This document shows positions 26,461-34,960 of a DNA stretch of 64,000 nt, piece by piece. The stretch is from Archangium lansingense (GTDB taxonomy: Bacteria > Myxococcota > Myxococcia > Myxococcales > Myxococcaceae), in the NCBI RefSeq assembly GCF_026626635.1, contig NZ_JAPNKA010000001.1, positions 9,470,501 to 9,534,500 on the forward strand, read 5' to 3'. The notes beneath the pieces are model-generated. The model saw only the letters and a list, made by a program, of their open reading frames with translations, did no database searches and was not told the origin of the DNA. A program made the position numbers and the translations under genes. Position 1 is the stretch's first letter, and every line of letters starts with the position of its first letter.

Positions 26461-27075
26461 TCACGTGCGAGTCCGGCGCGATCGCCGGGGCTTGACGCTC
26501 TGCCAGGCAAGACGGGGCAGCGTCTCCCGCATCCACGAGGGCTCCAACGGAGCACCCGCGAGGAATCGACGGCAGGACTCGTGACTCGGGCCGAGCAGCA
26601 CCACGTCGAAGACCAGAGGGGACCACTGCGGCAGCGTCCCCTGGTCGATGAAGCGGCTCAGGTGGACGACAATGGGGGTCAGCAGCTCGGCCTTCCTCGC
26701 CTGCAGGGAGTCCATCGTGTCGGCGCCGAGCTCGAGGGCCATCGCCTGATACATGAAGCGCCCCTCGTCCTGGTGGCTCAGAATCCACTCGAGATGGCCA
26801 TCGACGAGGGCGACGACCGCGGCCTCCGCGGTGGCCGTTGGCAACACCCTCCCGGCGAGGTGGGTGAAGAGACGCTCGAAGGTGCGCGTCAGCAACGCGA
26901 GCGTGAGCCCGGAGAGCCCATCGAACAGGTGGTAGACGCTGGAGGGACTCGCCCCCGCCGCCCGCCGGATCTCCTCGATGCCCGTGCCGAGCACGCCCCG
27001 CTCCGCGAAGCACCGCAGCGCCGCATCCAGGAGCGCCTCGCGCCGTTTCTGGCCATCACGTCGAGCGGGTTCCAT
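26461..27075 (-). CDS. TetR/AcrR-family transcriptional repressor
   Basis: A 204-residue regulator. Residues 4-55 are the TetR helix-turn-helix: REALLDAALRCFAERGVLGTGIEEIRRAAG, SPSSVYHLFDG. The rest is the helical ligand domain (EWILSHQDEGRFMYQAMALEL). ATG 27075 is preferred to ATG 27099, since family members usually start a few residues before the HTH. It diverges from an SDR gene, and a 10-bp-arm palindrome lies in the gap, so it most likely represses that gene and itself. The retron RNA begins 48 bp after its stop on the same strand. Inducer unknown. Confidence 0.88.
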   Translation of the reverse strand: MEPARRDGQKRREALLDAALRCFAERGVLGTGIEEIRRAAGASPSSVYHLFDGLSGLTLALLTRTFERLFTHLAGRVLPTATAEAAVVALVDGHLEWILSHQDEGRFMYQAMALELGADTMDSLQARKAELLTPIVVHLSRFIDQGTLPQWSPLVFDVVLLGPSHESCRRFLAGAPLEPSWMRETLPRLAWQSVKPRRSRRTRT

Positions 27076-27137
27076 GCGCCCCCACCCTATGCGGAGCATC
27101 GTTCGAGGTCGACCACCCCGGGGTGGGCACGCTGACT

Positions 27138-27162
27138 GAAAGTGGAATAATCTTCCACTTTC
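27138..27162. promoter_or_regulatory. TetR-type operator palindrome
   Basis: GAAAGTGGAA and TTCCACTTTC form perfect 10-bp arms around a 5-bp AT-rich spacer (TAATC). The site lies between the divergent TetR gene and the SDR gene, 25 bp before the SDR start, where bound repressor would block both promoters. Arm length and symmetry are typical of TetR operators. Confidence 0.75.
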
Positions 27163-27187
27163 GAGACCGGCCTGTCAGGCTGTCCCC

Positions 27188-28000
27188 ATGGCTGACTTGA
27201 TCCTCACCGGCGCCTCGCGCGGTATCGGCCACGCACTGGCCCTCGCCCTCGCAGAGAAGCACGGAGCTCGCCTCGTCCTCGTCGCCCGAGACCGCGCCCG
27301 CCTGGAGGCCCTCGTCGCCGCCATCGAGCAGAAGGGCGGCCGCGCCATCGCCGTACCGGGTGACCTCTCCACCAAGGAAGAGGCCCGGGCGCTCGGACAG
27401 CGGCTCGCGGACATCGTCACCCCGGGCTCGACGCTCATCCACAACGCCGGGCTATGGCCGTCCAAGCGGGTGCTCAACCCTGATGGCCTCGAGGCCGCAT
27501 TCGTCGTCAATCATCTGGCGCCGCTCGTGATGCAGCAGGCGCTTCTCGAGGCCGGGCGCCTGCGCCGCATCATGGTGGTGAGCGCTGGATTGATCATCAA
27601 GGGCCACTTCGACGCGGCCCGCACTCCCACCGGTGAGGACTTCTCCAGCATTCGCACCTACTGCAACACCAAGCTCTGCTTCGCCCTCGCCATGCGCGAC
27701 GTAGCGACCGCTCACCCGGAGCTCGATGTCGTCGTCCTCCACCCCGGCGTGGTGCGCACGGACCTCGGGGCCCGCCCGGGACCGATCGGCTGGCTGTTGT
27801 CGCTCGTGAAGCGCGGCTGGGAAGCACCCGAGGTATGTGCCGCACGCCTCGCACGGATCCTCGCGCGCGAGCGTTGGTCTCCCGCTGGCGAGGCGCGCTG
27901 GCTCGTCGAAGAGGAGGAGCAGCCGTGGCCCGCCGTCGCCGAGGACGAGGCCACACGGCGCGCGGTGCGGGACACCACGGCTCGCCTGCTCAGCGCCTGA
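27188..28000 (+). CDS. Short-chain dehydrogenase/reductase
   Basis: A 270-residue SDR. It has the NAD(P)-binding TGASRGIGHA, an ARDR segment that suggests NADP preference, HNAG in LIHNAGLW, the catalytic Ser in MVVSAGL, and YCNTK as the Tyr-x3-Lys pair. A PGVV segment follows the catalytic site. The last 40 residues are acidic and charged. Under the control of the adjacent TetR gene, it is probably an inducible reductase for a small carbonyl or xenobiotic compound; the substrate is unknown. Confidence 0.88.
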   Translation: MADLILTGASRGIGHALALALAEKHGARLVLVARDRARLEALVAAIEQKGGRAIAVPGDLSTKEEARALGQRLADIVTPGSTLIHNAGLWPSKRVLNPDGLEAAFVVNHLAPLVMQQALLEAGRLRRIMVVSAGLIIKGHFDAARTPTGEDFSSIRTYCNTKLCFALAMRDVATAHPELDVVVLHPGVVRTDLGARPGPIGWLLSLVKRGWEAPEVCAARLARILARERWSPAGEARWLVEEEEQPWPAVAEDEATRRAVRDTTARLLSA

Positions 28001-28074
28001 GATTCACAGGACGGCATCGGCCAGGGAGGATGTTCATCCCCCCGCCGGTGACGCCCGTTTCATTTCCTCCGGGC

Positions 28075-28965
28075 TCAGCCGCAGGTGCCGCAGTCGCGGC
28101 AGCTGTTGGCGCTCAGGCCGTTGCCGCAGGACTCGGAGGGCTGGCAGATGCCGTCACCGCACGTGTGGATGTCCTGGTAGCGGAGCCGGGTGGTGAGGGG
28201 GTGATAGGTGACACCGTTGAAGGTGCACCTCGTGAAGTACGACCCCGAGATGTCGTGCTGGCAACGTGCGTGGCAGCTCCCGATATGGGTGAGCGGCGGG
28301 CACGCGTTGCCGCCCGAGAGCGCACAGGCGCGGAGGCTGCTCTGCCCCGGGGGAAACAGGCCCTGGTCGTTTCCGACGAAGAGCCCCTCGCCGTTGAAGA
28401 GGTTCCCGAAGAAGCAGGCCTCCCGCAGCGTGAAGTTGTTCCGCTCCGAGGCCGTGGTGGGGATGGGCTGGCCCCATGCGTTGGAGCCCAAGACGGAGAT
28501 CTGCACGGTGCGTCCGTACTTATTGACGAGGGCGGCCAGGCACGCGGACACGGTCTGCTGCTCCTCCAGGGTGGCTGGCGAGCCGTTGGACCAGGCCGGT
28601 GCCAGTCCCAGGCCACCGTTCCAGACATAGGTGGTCGAGCCATTCGAGTACGTCCGCGTCTGTCCGGCCGGGACGGAGCAATGGATCAGGTACTTCATGA
28701 AGAGGTTGGCATCCGCCGGGCGCTGCTGGAACCAGGACGAGAAGCTGCTGCTGGACAGGCCGTTGAAGGCGAGCCCATTGAAGGCCAGTCCGTTGAAGGC
28801 CAGTCCGTTGAAGGCCAGTCCGTTGAAGGCCAGTCCGTTGCCATCCTCGAGTGCTTGAACCGCCGTGTGTCCAGGCTCCCCGGACAGGTTGGCGGGTTCC
28901 TCCACCGGGCCGCAGCCTCCAACGAGAACCAGGACGATCACTCCGAACAATGCCGTGACTTTCAT
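28075..28965 (-). CDS. Myxobacterial GLAFN-repeat lipoprotein, Cys-rich
   Basis: A 296-residue lipoprotein with a signal peptide ending in lipobox VGGC (Cys18). Residues 43-70 are five tandem NGLAF units, a low-complexity linker. The globular part (about 80-265) contains FMKYLIHCSVPAGQ, LVNKYGRTVQISVLGSN, LREACFFGNLF and many paired Cys. The C-terminus CGDGICQPSESCGNG-CRDCGTCG is a Cys-rich module common at the ends of secreted myxobacterial proteins. NGLAFN-linker lipoproteins recur in myxobacterial genomes with unknown function. It lies alone between two convergent or distant neighbours. Confidence 0.85.
   Translation of the reverse strand: MKVTALFGVIVLVLVGGCGPVEEPANLSGEPGHTAVQALEDGNGLAFNGLAFNGLAFNGLAFNGLAFNGLSSSSFSSWFQQRPADANLFMKYLIHCSVPAGQTRTYSNGSTTYVWNGGLGLAPAWSNGSPATLEEQQTVSACLAALVNKYGRTVQISVLGSNAWGQPIPTTASERNNFTLREACFFGNLFNGEGLFVGNDQGLFPPGQSSLRACALSGGNACPPLTHIGSCHARCQHDISGSYFTRCTFNGVTYHPLTTRLRYQDIHTCGDGICQPSESCGNGLSANSCRDCGTCG
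28760..28840 (-). repeat. 15-bp tandem repeat encoding NGLAF
   Basis: Five 15-bp units (plus-strand CCGTTGAAGGCCAGT) run head to tail; the first two (28760, 28775) differ by a few bases and the last three are identical. A partial sixth unit follows. Identical adjacent copies favour slippage, so the linker length probably varies between strains. Confidence 0.9.
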
Positions 28966-29103
28966 GGTGTCCTCCCCGGACCCCTGAAGATGGGCCCATG
29001 AGGAAGTGTCGCGGTTCGGGCCCGTCCAGGTGCTTCACTGCCCACCGCCACCGCTGCCAGTGAACGTTCTCCGTGTGAAGTGCCGGACAGGGCGATGAGG
29101 TGG

Positions 29104-31974
29104 TCAGAAGTCGGACGACTCCTCGTCGAGCAGCGCCAGCAGGGTGTCGCGCGTACCACCGGGGGCCTGCCGCACGAGGGCATTGAAGCGCTGATTGCCC
29201 GCCCGCACTCGCTCGCCGTGGGCCCGCATCGCCGCCAGCACGTCCGGCATCATCCAGGGACGGTCGAGCACCTCCAGGTTCTGCCTCAGCTCGCGGTGGT
29301 TGCGCGGCGCGCTGAGGCACGCCCCTACCCCGGGCTGGGACAGCGCGTAGCGGTAACAGTCCACGGCGCTGGGGAGCGCAAGGTCCGCGGGCTCGCCGGG
29401 TGCGGGCCGCAAGAGGCGTCCGTAGCAGGTGGCGGTGAAGGTCAGCACGCCCGTCCCACGCGCGAGGGCCTCGGGGAAGAGCGCTGACTCCGCCCCCGGG
29501 TGCGCGGCGCTGTGGCGGGTCATCACCACCGGCCAGGGGTGCTGGCGCAGGGCCTCCAGCGCAATGTCCCGGTGGTGGGTGGAGAAGCCGAAGGCACGGA
29601 TGCGGCCCTCGGCACGCAGGGCCTCGAGGGTCTCGAAGTTCTCCGCGTCCAGCCGCTCGCGCGAGCGCACCCAGAACAGTAGGAAGACGTCCAGCCGATC
29701 CGTTCGCAGCAGCCGCAGCGCGGCGCGCACGTCCCGGCGGATGGCCTCGGCCCCCGAATGGTACGTGCCGGCCACCACCACGAGCCCGTCCCTCCGGGTA
29801 CGGCCGGAGCGCAGGAAGCGCGTGAGCTCCATGTAGCGAGGCTCCCAGAAGAACGCGTTCACGCCGGCCTCATGGGCCTCGGCCAGCGCGCCGACCGACA
29901 GGCCGTGAGCACCCGAGAGCACGAGTGGCGAGACACTCAACCCCGTCCGACCCAGGGGCCGCCGGGAGGAGTGCGGCGGGAACTCCGGTGCCGCTCTCAC
30001 CGGGCCCGCCTTCGCCCGCTGGGGACGCGTGGGCCGTCGCCGCTCGAGGTCAGGGGCCGCAGCGAAAGCCTCGTCGGGGAAGACGAGCGTCAGGGCCTCC
30101 AGGTGCGAGGCCACCCGCTCCGGTTCGGAGGTGCCGCGCAAAGCAGCGCACAGGCGCTCGAAGGCGGGACCATCCGCCCGGCGGAGCAACCACGTATAGG
30201 CGGAGACGCGAACGTCCTCGGCCTGCTCATGCCCAGGCCCGTGCAGCAGTTCCGCCAGGCGTTCGTCGAGCGTGGCGCACGCCTCCAGCCCCGAGGCAGC
30301 CGCGGCCCGGACCATGGGCGACGTATCGAGCGACAGGCGCAGCAACGCACTCAGCTCCTCCCGCTCGCCCTCCACCTGGAGCAGCTCCGCCGCACGGGCG
30401 CGGATCCACGGGTCCTGCCCTCCCGCGCCCAGGAGCGCCACGGAGCGCAACTCCGAGACGGACAGCTCGTATCTGCGGGACACAAGGAGCTGCATCGCCG
30501 CGCGGCGCACGGATGGATCCAGGTCGCTCGCACTCGCGGCGCGCGCCGACTCCGTGTCCAACACGGCGGCGCGAATCCACGGGTCCTCGTGCACGGACGC
30601 CGCGAGCAGCTCCGCTTCGGAGAACACCCCACGTCGCGCGAGCGCGGCCAACGCCACCGCACGAACGGAAGGGTCCAGGTCCTCCGCGGCCCGAGCCAGC
30701 AGTGCCTCGTCCTCCAGGAAGACCGCCGCCTCCGCCACGGCCCGGCGCTCGCGAGGAGAGCGGGCAGCAGGCGCGAAGACAACCAACGCACGAGCATGGG
30801 CCTCGAGCGACTCCGGTGCCACCGGCCGCCGCTCCCACGAGGAGAGCAGCACCTCGCGCACCGTCTCATCGGAGTCCTCGAGAGCGGACAGGACCAGCGC
30901 CCGGCTCTCCGGGTCATGGACGAGCCCCGAGAGTGCCGCACGTCGCACCGCGGGCACGGGATGCCGAGCCAGTGGCCGGACCCGCTCCAGCAAACCCGGG
31001 TGTGCCCTGCGCGCGGCCACCCATGCCGCCAGCCCCACCGCGCCCGCCCGCGGCGGCTCGTCGAGAATCCGGGAAGCGAGTGACACGTCGTCCAGGTCGA
31101 GCCGTTCGAGCAGGGCACGAACCTCGTCCGCGGCATGCGGGACACGCGGCTCGTCCAACCACCGCAGCGCGAGCCGCAGGGCCTCCGGCTCACGCCGCTC
31201 GCGCAACCGGCGTCGCGCCAGGGCCCGCAGCGGTTCGTGGGGATCTCCGAGCCACTTCACCAGTTCGGACACAGGCACGTCCGAGGCGGGCATCCGTTCG
31301 AGCCGCGCCGTCACCACCGCCGGGTCCTCGTTGTCGAGGGCCCCTGCGGGAACCTGAGGCAGCTCGGACCCAAACAGGGGCGGAGTCACTGGAGCCAGCG
31401 CCGCCCCACCCCACACACCCTCCAGGTAGGCGCCGGCGGCCTTGACCGCGCCATTCCGGGAACCGTCCGCCACGTCGCGCACCCGCTGCCGCACGAGCGC
31501 GTCCGCCTCTCCCAACCAGGCCAGGGCCTGCACCGCCGCGTTGCGAACTCGCCAGAAAGGATCCTCCAGCGCCTCCAGCAGGAGTTCCAGGGCCCCCGAC
31601 CCCGCCACCGAAGCCGCGGCCCGGATGGCGGCGCGGCGTACCCACCAGACCGGCTCCTCGCGAATGGCACGTGGCACCCGCGCCAGTAGCGCTTCCGCAC
31701 CCAGCCGGGCCAGGGCGCGCCAGGCCCGATCGCGGACACTGGGCATCGGATCGCCCAGGGCCTCGAGCAGGGCCGAGACGAAGCGCCCATCCCGGGCGTC
31801 TCCCAGACGGCGCGCGGCAGAGGCCCGGACCTCGGCGTCCTCGTCCGTCAGCAGGGCCTGACGCAAGGCGAAACGGCCCGGCGGCACCAAGGTGTCGACG
31901 GCATCCACCGCCTCGCGGCGCACTTCCGCGTTTTCATCGAGCAGTCGCACCGCGGCCGAATCCAGGAGGCCCAT
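29104..31974 (-). CDS. HEAT-repeat / aldo-keto-reductase fusion protein, reductase apparently inactive
   Basis: A 956-residue protein. Residues 1-640 are some twenty HEAT-type repeats (for example ENAEVRREAVDAVDTL, DEDAEVRASAARRLGD, DPFWRVRNAAVQALAWLG). After a basic linker, residues 669-956 are an aldo-keto reductase: RRPLGRTGLSVSPLVLSG, EAHEAGVNAFFWEPRYMEL, RLDVFLLFWVR, RIRAFGFSTHHRD and CLSAPRNHRELRQNL. Of the catalytic tetrad only the Tyr in EPRYMEL appears kept. The usual DTA Asp is FW, the Lys strand reads VVVAGTYH, and the HWP His is Phe in LLFWV. The start at ATG 31974 opens the first repeat directly (MGLLDSAAVRLL). Target unknown. Confidence 0.9.
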   Translation of the reverse strand: MGLLDSAAVRLLDENAEVRREAVDAVDTLVPPGRFALRQALLTDEDAEVRASAARRLGDARDGRFVSALLEALGDPMPSVRDRAWRALARLGAEALLARVPRAIREEPVWWVRRAAIRAAASVAGSGALELLLEALEDPFWRVRNAAVQALAWLGEADALVRQRVRDVADGSRNGAVKAAGAYLEGVWGGAALAPVTPPLFGSELPQVPAGALDNEDPAVVTARLERMPASDVPVSELVKWLGDPHEPLRALARRRLRERREPEALRLALRWLDEPRVPHAADEVRALLERLDLDDVSLASRILDEPPRAGAVGLAAWVAARRAHPGLLERVRPLARHPVPAVRRAALSGLVHDPESRALVLSALEDSDETVREVLLSSWERRPVAPESLEAHARALVVFAPAARSPRERRAVAEAAVFLEDEALLARAAEDLDPSVRAVALAALARRGVFSEAELLAASVHEDPWIRAAVLDTESARAASASDLDPSVRRAAMQLLVSRRYELSVSELRSVALLGAGGQDPWIRARAAELLQVEGEREELSALLRLSLDTSPMVRAAAASGLEACATLDERLAELLHGPGHEQAEDVRVSAYTWLLRRADGPAFERLCAALRGTSEPERVASHLEALTLVFPDEAFAAAPDLERRRPTRPQRAKAGPVRAAPEFPPHSSRRPLGRTGLSVSPLVLSGAHGLSVGALAEAHEAGVNAFFWEPRYMELTRFLRSGRTRRDGLVVVAGTYHSGAEAIRRDVRAALRLLRTDRLDVFLLFWVRSRERLDAENFETLEALRAEGRIRAFGFSTHHRDIALEALRQHPWPVVMTRHSAAHPGAESALFPEALARGTGVLTFTATCYGRLLRPAPGEPADLALPSAVDCYRYALSQPGVGACLSAPRNHRELRQNLEVLDRPWMMPDVLAAMRAHGERVRAGNQRFNALVRQAPGGTRDTLLALLDEESSDF

Positions 31975-32010
31975 GGACGCGGACTCTATGCGCCCTGGTA
32001 GAGTCAGGAC

Positions 32011-32670
32011 ATGCCCGACATGCTGGCGATCATCAGCAAGGCCGTGTTCGAGAAGGAAGCAGCCGGCCGTGCCCCTGGCGAGGTGCTCCCCGTCGATCGC
32101 TATCGCAGCGCCAGCAAGCACCTGGAGCCGCTGCGCGCCGGCGGGCGGCTCTTCCTCTTCACCGTGCGGCCTCCCTCGGAGTCGCTCTGGCTGGTGGCGG
32201 TGCTCGAGGGGCTCAGGTTCAAGGACAACGAGTGGCACGCCCCTCCCAACCGGGTGCCCATCACCGACGTCACCGCCCTCATCCCCCGCATCCGCTTCGA
32301 GTCCGGTAAGGGCATTCAAGCGGCGAAGGGGGCCCTGGGCATGTCCCTCCAGACGCCGCGGGCGCTGGCCACCGGGGACGTGGCGCTGCTGCTGGGAGCA
32401 GTGGGGGGCTCGGGAGGTGCCGTCGAGGAGACACGCATCAACCTCACGGCCCACGATGCACAGGGGCCCCTGCCGTGCCTATGCCGCCGCTGCCTGCCCC
32501 AGAGCAACGAGCGGGCCGAGGCGGCGGGCATGTCCTTCACCCGCGCCCGGGTGGATGCCGAGGGCCGGACGCTCTACTACTGGCTGCCCGACGAGCTGCT
32601 TCCCAACACCCAGGAGGTGGCGAAGTCCGTCCAGAGCGTCCTCGCCGCGCGCCTGAGCTCCGCCGGCTGA
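32011..32670 (+). CDS. Conserved myxobacterial-type protein, possible EVE/PUA-like domain
   Basis: A 219-residue soluble protein, divergent from the HEAT/reductase fusion by 36 bp. Residues 42-112 (RLFLFTVRPPSESLWLVAVLEGL, EWHAPPNRVPITDVTAL) follow the strand pattern of EVE/PUA-like domains, but I cannot confirm this by eye. The second half carries CLCRRCLPQ, a pair of Cys that could bind zinc, and a YYWLPDEL stretch near the end. No known catalytic motif or signal peptide is present. Function unknown. Confidence 0.7.
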   Translation: MPDMLAIISKAVFEKEAAGRAPGEVLPVDRYRSASKHLEPLRAGGRLFLFTVRPPSESLWLVAVLEGLRFKDNEWHAPPNRVPITDVTALIPRIRFESGKGIQAAKGALGMSLQTPRALATGDVALLLGAVGGSGGAVEETRINLTAHDAQGPLPCLCRRCLPQSNERAEAAGMSFTRARVDAEGRTLYYWLPDELLPNTQEVAKSVQSVLAARLSSAG

Positions 32671-32693
32671 AGCCACCCAACCGCTTTCGCGCC

Positions 32694-33542
32694 TCAGCTG
32701 GACCGACTCGGAAGAATTCCGAAATCGCTCCGGGCGCTGCCGCCCACGCGCGTCAGCCAGCGCATGACGCCCGGCGCGTGCTCGAAGATCGCGTAGAAGA
32801 CGCCTAATGAGCGGGGCACGTCCACGATGGGCCTGCGCCGCTCGAGTCCCTCGAGGATGGCCTCCGCCACCTCATCGGGACTCAGGGGCCGTACAAAGTC
32901 CGCCAGCCGCGGCATCCGCGTGGAGGGCACGTGCTTGCCGAAGAACTCCGTCCCCGCCACCGTCCCGGGGCGGACGAGCATCGCGTGCACGGGCGTACCC
33001 CGCAGCTCCCCTTGCAGCATCTGCGTGTACCCGTCCACCGCCGCCTTCACCGCCGCATAGGCCGCGGACGAGTTGCCCACGAAGACGCGCCCCGCGGACG
33101 AGCCGACGTTGACGATGAGGCCCCGCCCCTTCGCCAGCATGGAGGGGAGCAGCGCGTGGATGGTGTAGACGATGGCGTTGAAGCCCACCGCCATCGTCCG
33201 CTCCACGTCCTCCACGGGCATGTCGAGCACGGTCTCCCACCGCACGAAGGCAGCGTTGTTGACGAGGACGTCGACGCGGCCCTCCTTCTCCAGGACGCTC
33301 GCGCACCACGCATCCACCTGCTTGCGGTCCGAGACGTCACAACGGGAGAAGTGGAAGCGCTCGGGCCAGGGCAGCTCGGCCGCTCGCGCCGGTGCCGCCG
33401 CCAGGTGCTCCTCGGAGATGTCGCACACGTACACCGTGCCTCCGGCCTCCGCGAGCCGCCGCGCCGTCGCCCAGCCGATTCCCTGAGCCCCACCTGTCAC
33501 CAGGCACACCTGGTCCTTCAGGAAGTCCTTCGTCATGGCCAC
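32694..33542 (-). CDS. Short-chain dehydrogenase/reductase
   Basis: A 282-residue SDR: TGGAQGIGWATARRLA cofactor site, CDISEEH (an acidic residue after the second strand favours NAD), NNAAF, the catalytic Ser in NVGSSAGRVF and YAAVK as Tyr-x3-Lys, then VRPGTV. Residues 225-282 form an extra helical tail. The gene is read in the same direction as the LysR regulator 136 bp upstream, which may control it. Substrate unknown. Confidence 0.9.
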   Translation of the reverse strand: MAMTKDFLKDQVCLVTGGAQGIGWATARRLAEAGGTVYVCDISEEHLAAAPARAAELPWPERFHFSRCDVSDRKQVDAWCASVLEKEGRVDVLVNNAAFVRWETVLDMPVEDVERTMAVGFNAIVYTIHALLPSMLAKGRGLIVNVGSSAGRVFVGNSSAAYAAVKAAVDGYTQMLQGELRGTPVHAMLVRPGTVAGTEFFGKHVPSTRMPRLADFVRPLSPDEVAEAILEGLERRRPIVDVPRSLGVFYAIFEHAPGVMRWLTRVGGSARSDFGILPSRSS

Positions 33543-33678
33543 CCTCGTTTCATGAGCACCTTTTGTGCACCAGCGGCAGTGCGCGGACCGCCAGCTACGC
33601 TGTAATTCTCCAGTAATCCAGCAAAAATCTACCGACTATCCAGGATTTCACGTAATCGGGGTTTGCCTTTCTCTTGAG

Positions 33679-34572
33679 TCAGGGCCCACCGCGCAGCGCT
33701 CCTCGCTCGCGGTGGAGGGTCTCCCCGAGGAAATCGGCCAGCGCACGCACCCGGGCGGTGTGTCGCAGGTCACGGTGAAGGACGAGCCACAAGCTACGCA
33801 CCACACCCTTGGAGACGGGAAGCACCCGGACGAGTCCAGGCACCGGGTCCGCGAGGTAGCACGGCAGCAGGGCCAGTCCCAACCCGGCCTCGGCCGCCGC
33901 GAGCTGGGACTGCGGGCTGTTGCTCTTGAAGACGACGCGCGCGCTCCGGGCATGCTGAGCCAACCAGCGCACCTCCGCCTCGGGCTGGAACGTCTCGTCG
34001 AAGCCAATGAGTTGGTGCCCGGAGAGGTCCGGCGTGCGGGGCTTCCTTCGAGCGGAGAGGTAGCCCTTCGAGGCGTACAGCGTGGTGCCCACCTCCGCCA
34101 CCTGCCGGGTGACGAGGAGGGGCTGAACGGGCCGGGCCAGCCGCAGGGCCACGTCCGCCTCCCGGCGCGAGAGGCTGAAGGTGCGGTTGTCGGCCACCAG
34201 CTCCAGGGTGATGTCCGGGTAGCGCTGGTGGAAGCCCGCCAGCCGGGAGGTGAGGAAGCGGCTGCCGAACGCTTCCGGCGCGGTGAGTCGCACGGTGCCA
34301 GCGAGCCGAGCCTCCCCACCCGCCACGTCCCGAGCCGCCGCGAGTGCCTCCTCTTCCATGCGCTCGGCGCGGGGCAGTAGCGTCTCCCCCGCGGGCGTCA
34401 GCAGGTAGCCTCCGGGCGTCCGGTCGAAGAGGCGCACTCTCAGCACGGACTCCAGCGCGGCCAGGCGCCGACCCACGGTGGACTGGTTGACCCGGAGCCT
34501 GCGCCCCGCGGCGGACAGCGAGCCGGCGCGGTGGATTTCGAGGAAGAAGCGGGCGTCATCCCAGCCGAACAT
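33679..34572 (-). CDS. LysR-family transcriptional regulator
   Basis: A 297-residue LTTR. Residues 1-60 are the winged helix-turn-helix: WDDARFFLEIHRAGSLSAAGRRL, VNQSTVGRRLAALES. The effector-binding domain follows (GTVRLTAPEAFGSRFL, LALRPVQPLLVTRQ-type strand, SPQSQLAAAEAGLGLALLP). ATG 34572 gives the usual MFGWDDAR start. It resembles the LTTR subgroup with a short variant N-terminus that controls quinone- or alcohol-metabolism genes. The downstream SDR is a possible target. Confidence 0.9.
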   Translation of the reverse strand: MFGWDDARFFLEIHRAGSLSAAGRRLRVNQSTVGRRLAALESVLRVRLFDRTPGGYLLTPAGETLLPRAERMEEEALAAARDVAGGEARLAGTVRLTAPEAFGSRFLTSRLAGFHQRYPDITLELVADNRTFSLSRREADVALRLARPVQPLLVTRQVAEVGTTLYASKGYLSARRKPRTPDLSGHQLIGFDETFQPEAEVRWLAQHARSARVVFKSNSPQSQLAAAEAGLGLALLPCYLADPVPGLVRVLPVSKGVVRSLWLVLHRDLRHTARVRALADFLGETLHRERGALRGGP

Positions 34573-34707
34573 GGATGCAGGAATGCATAGCAGGTACGCG
34601 GAAACGGCGCTCGTCCATGCGCGAATGCGGGTGTTACCCAAGGGCCATGAACACCCCCATGGGAAAATTGGAAGAGACGCTGGATCCCGAGTCGCCCGAG
34701 GCGTGGG

Positions 34708-34866
34708 ATGGCCGTGCCCTCGTACACCACGCTCGGCGGGCGCTACTGACTGCGCGTCTGCCTCACCAACCACCGCACTCGCCGTGAGGACCTCGAGCTC
34801 CTCGTCCAGGAGGTGCTGCGGCTCGGCCGGGCGCTCTCCGCCGAGACGGAGGCCGCCTCCGTCTAA
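34708..34866 (+). pseudogene. C-terminal remnant of a PLP-dependent decarboxylase
   Basis: One frame reads VPSYTTLGGRY, a stop at 34747-34749, then LRVCLTNHRTRREDLELL and VQEVLRLGRAL to TAA 34866. This is the C-terminus of pyridoxal-dependent (aromatic-L-amino-acid type) decarboxylases, where the stop replaces the Trp of a YWLRV motif. The rest of the enzyme, over 400 codons, is absent upstream. The remaining 34573-34707 and 34867-34960 show nothing else convincing beyond likely promoters. Confidence 0.7.
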
Positions 34867-34960
34867 GGAGCATCCCGCCTGACGGGCGTCCGCCCGTGCA
34901 TCCGCCCGTCAACCGAGAGACGTTTCGCTGGCAGTGTGGCATCCTCGCGCCCACTCCCCG

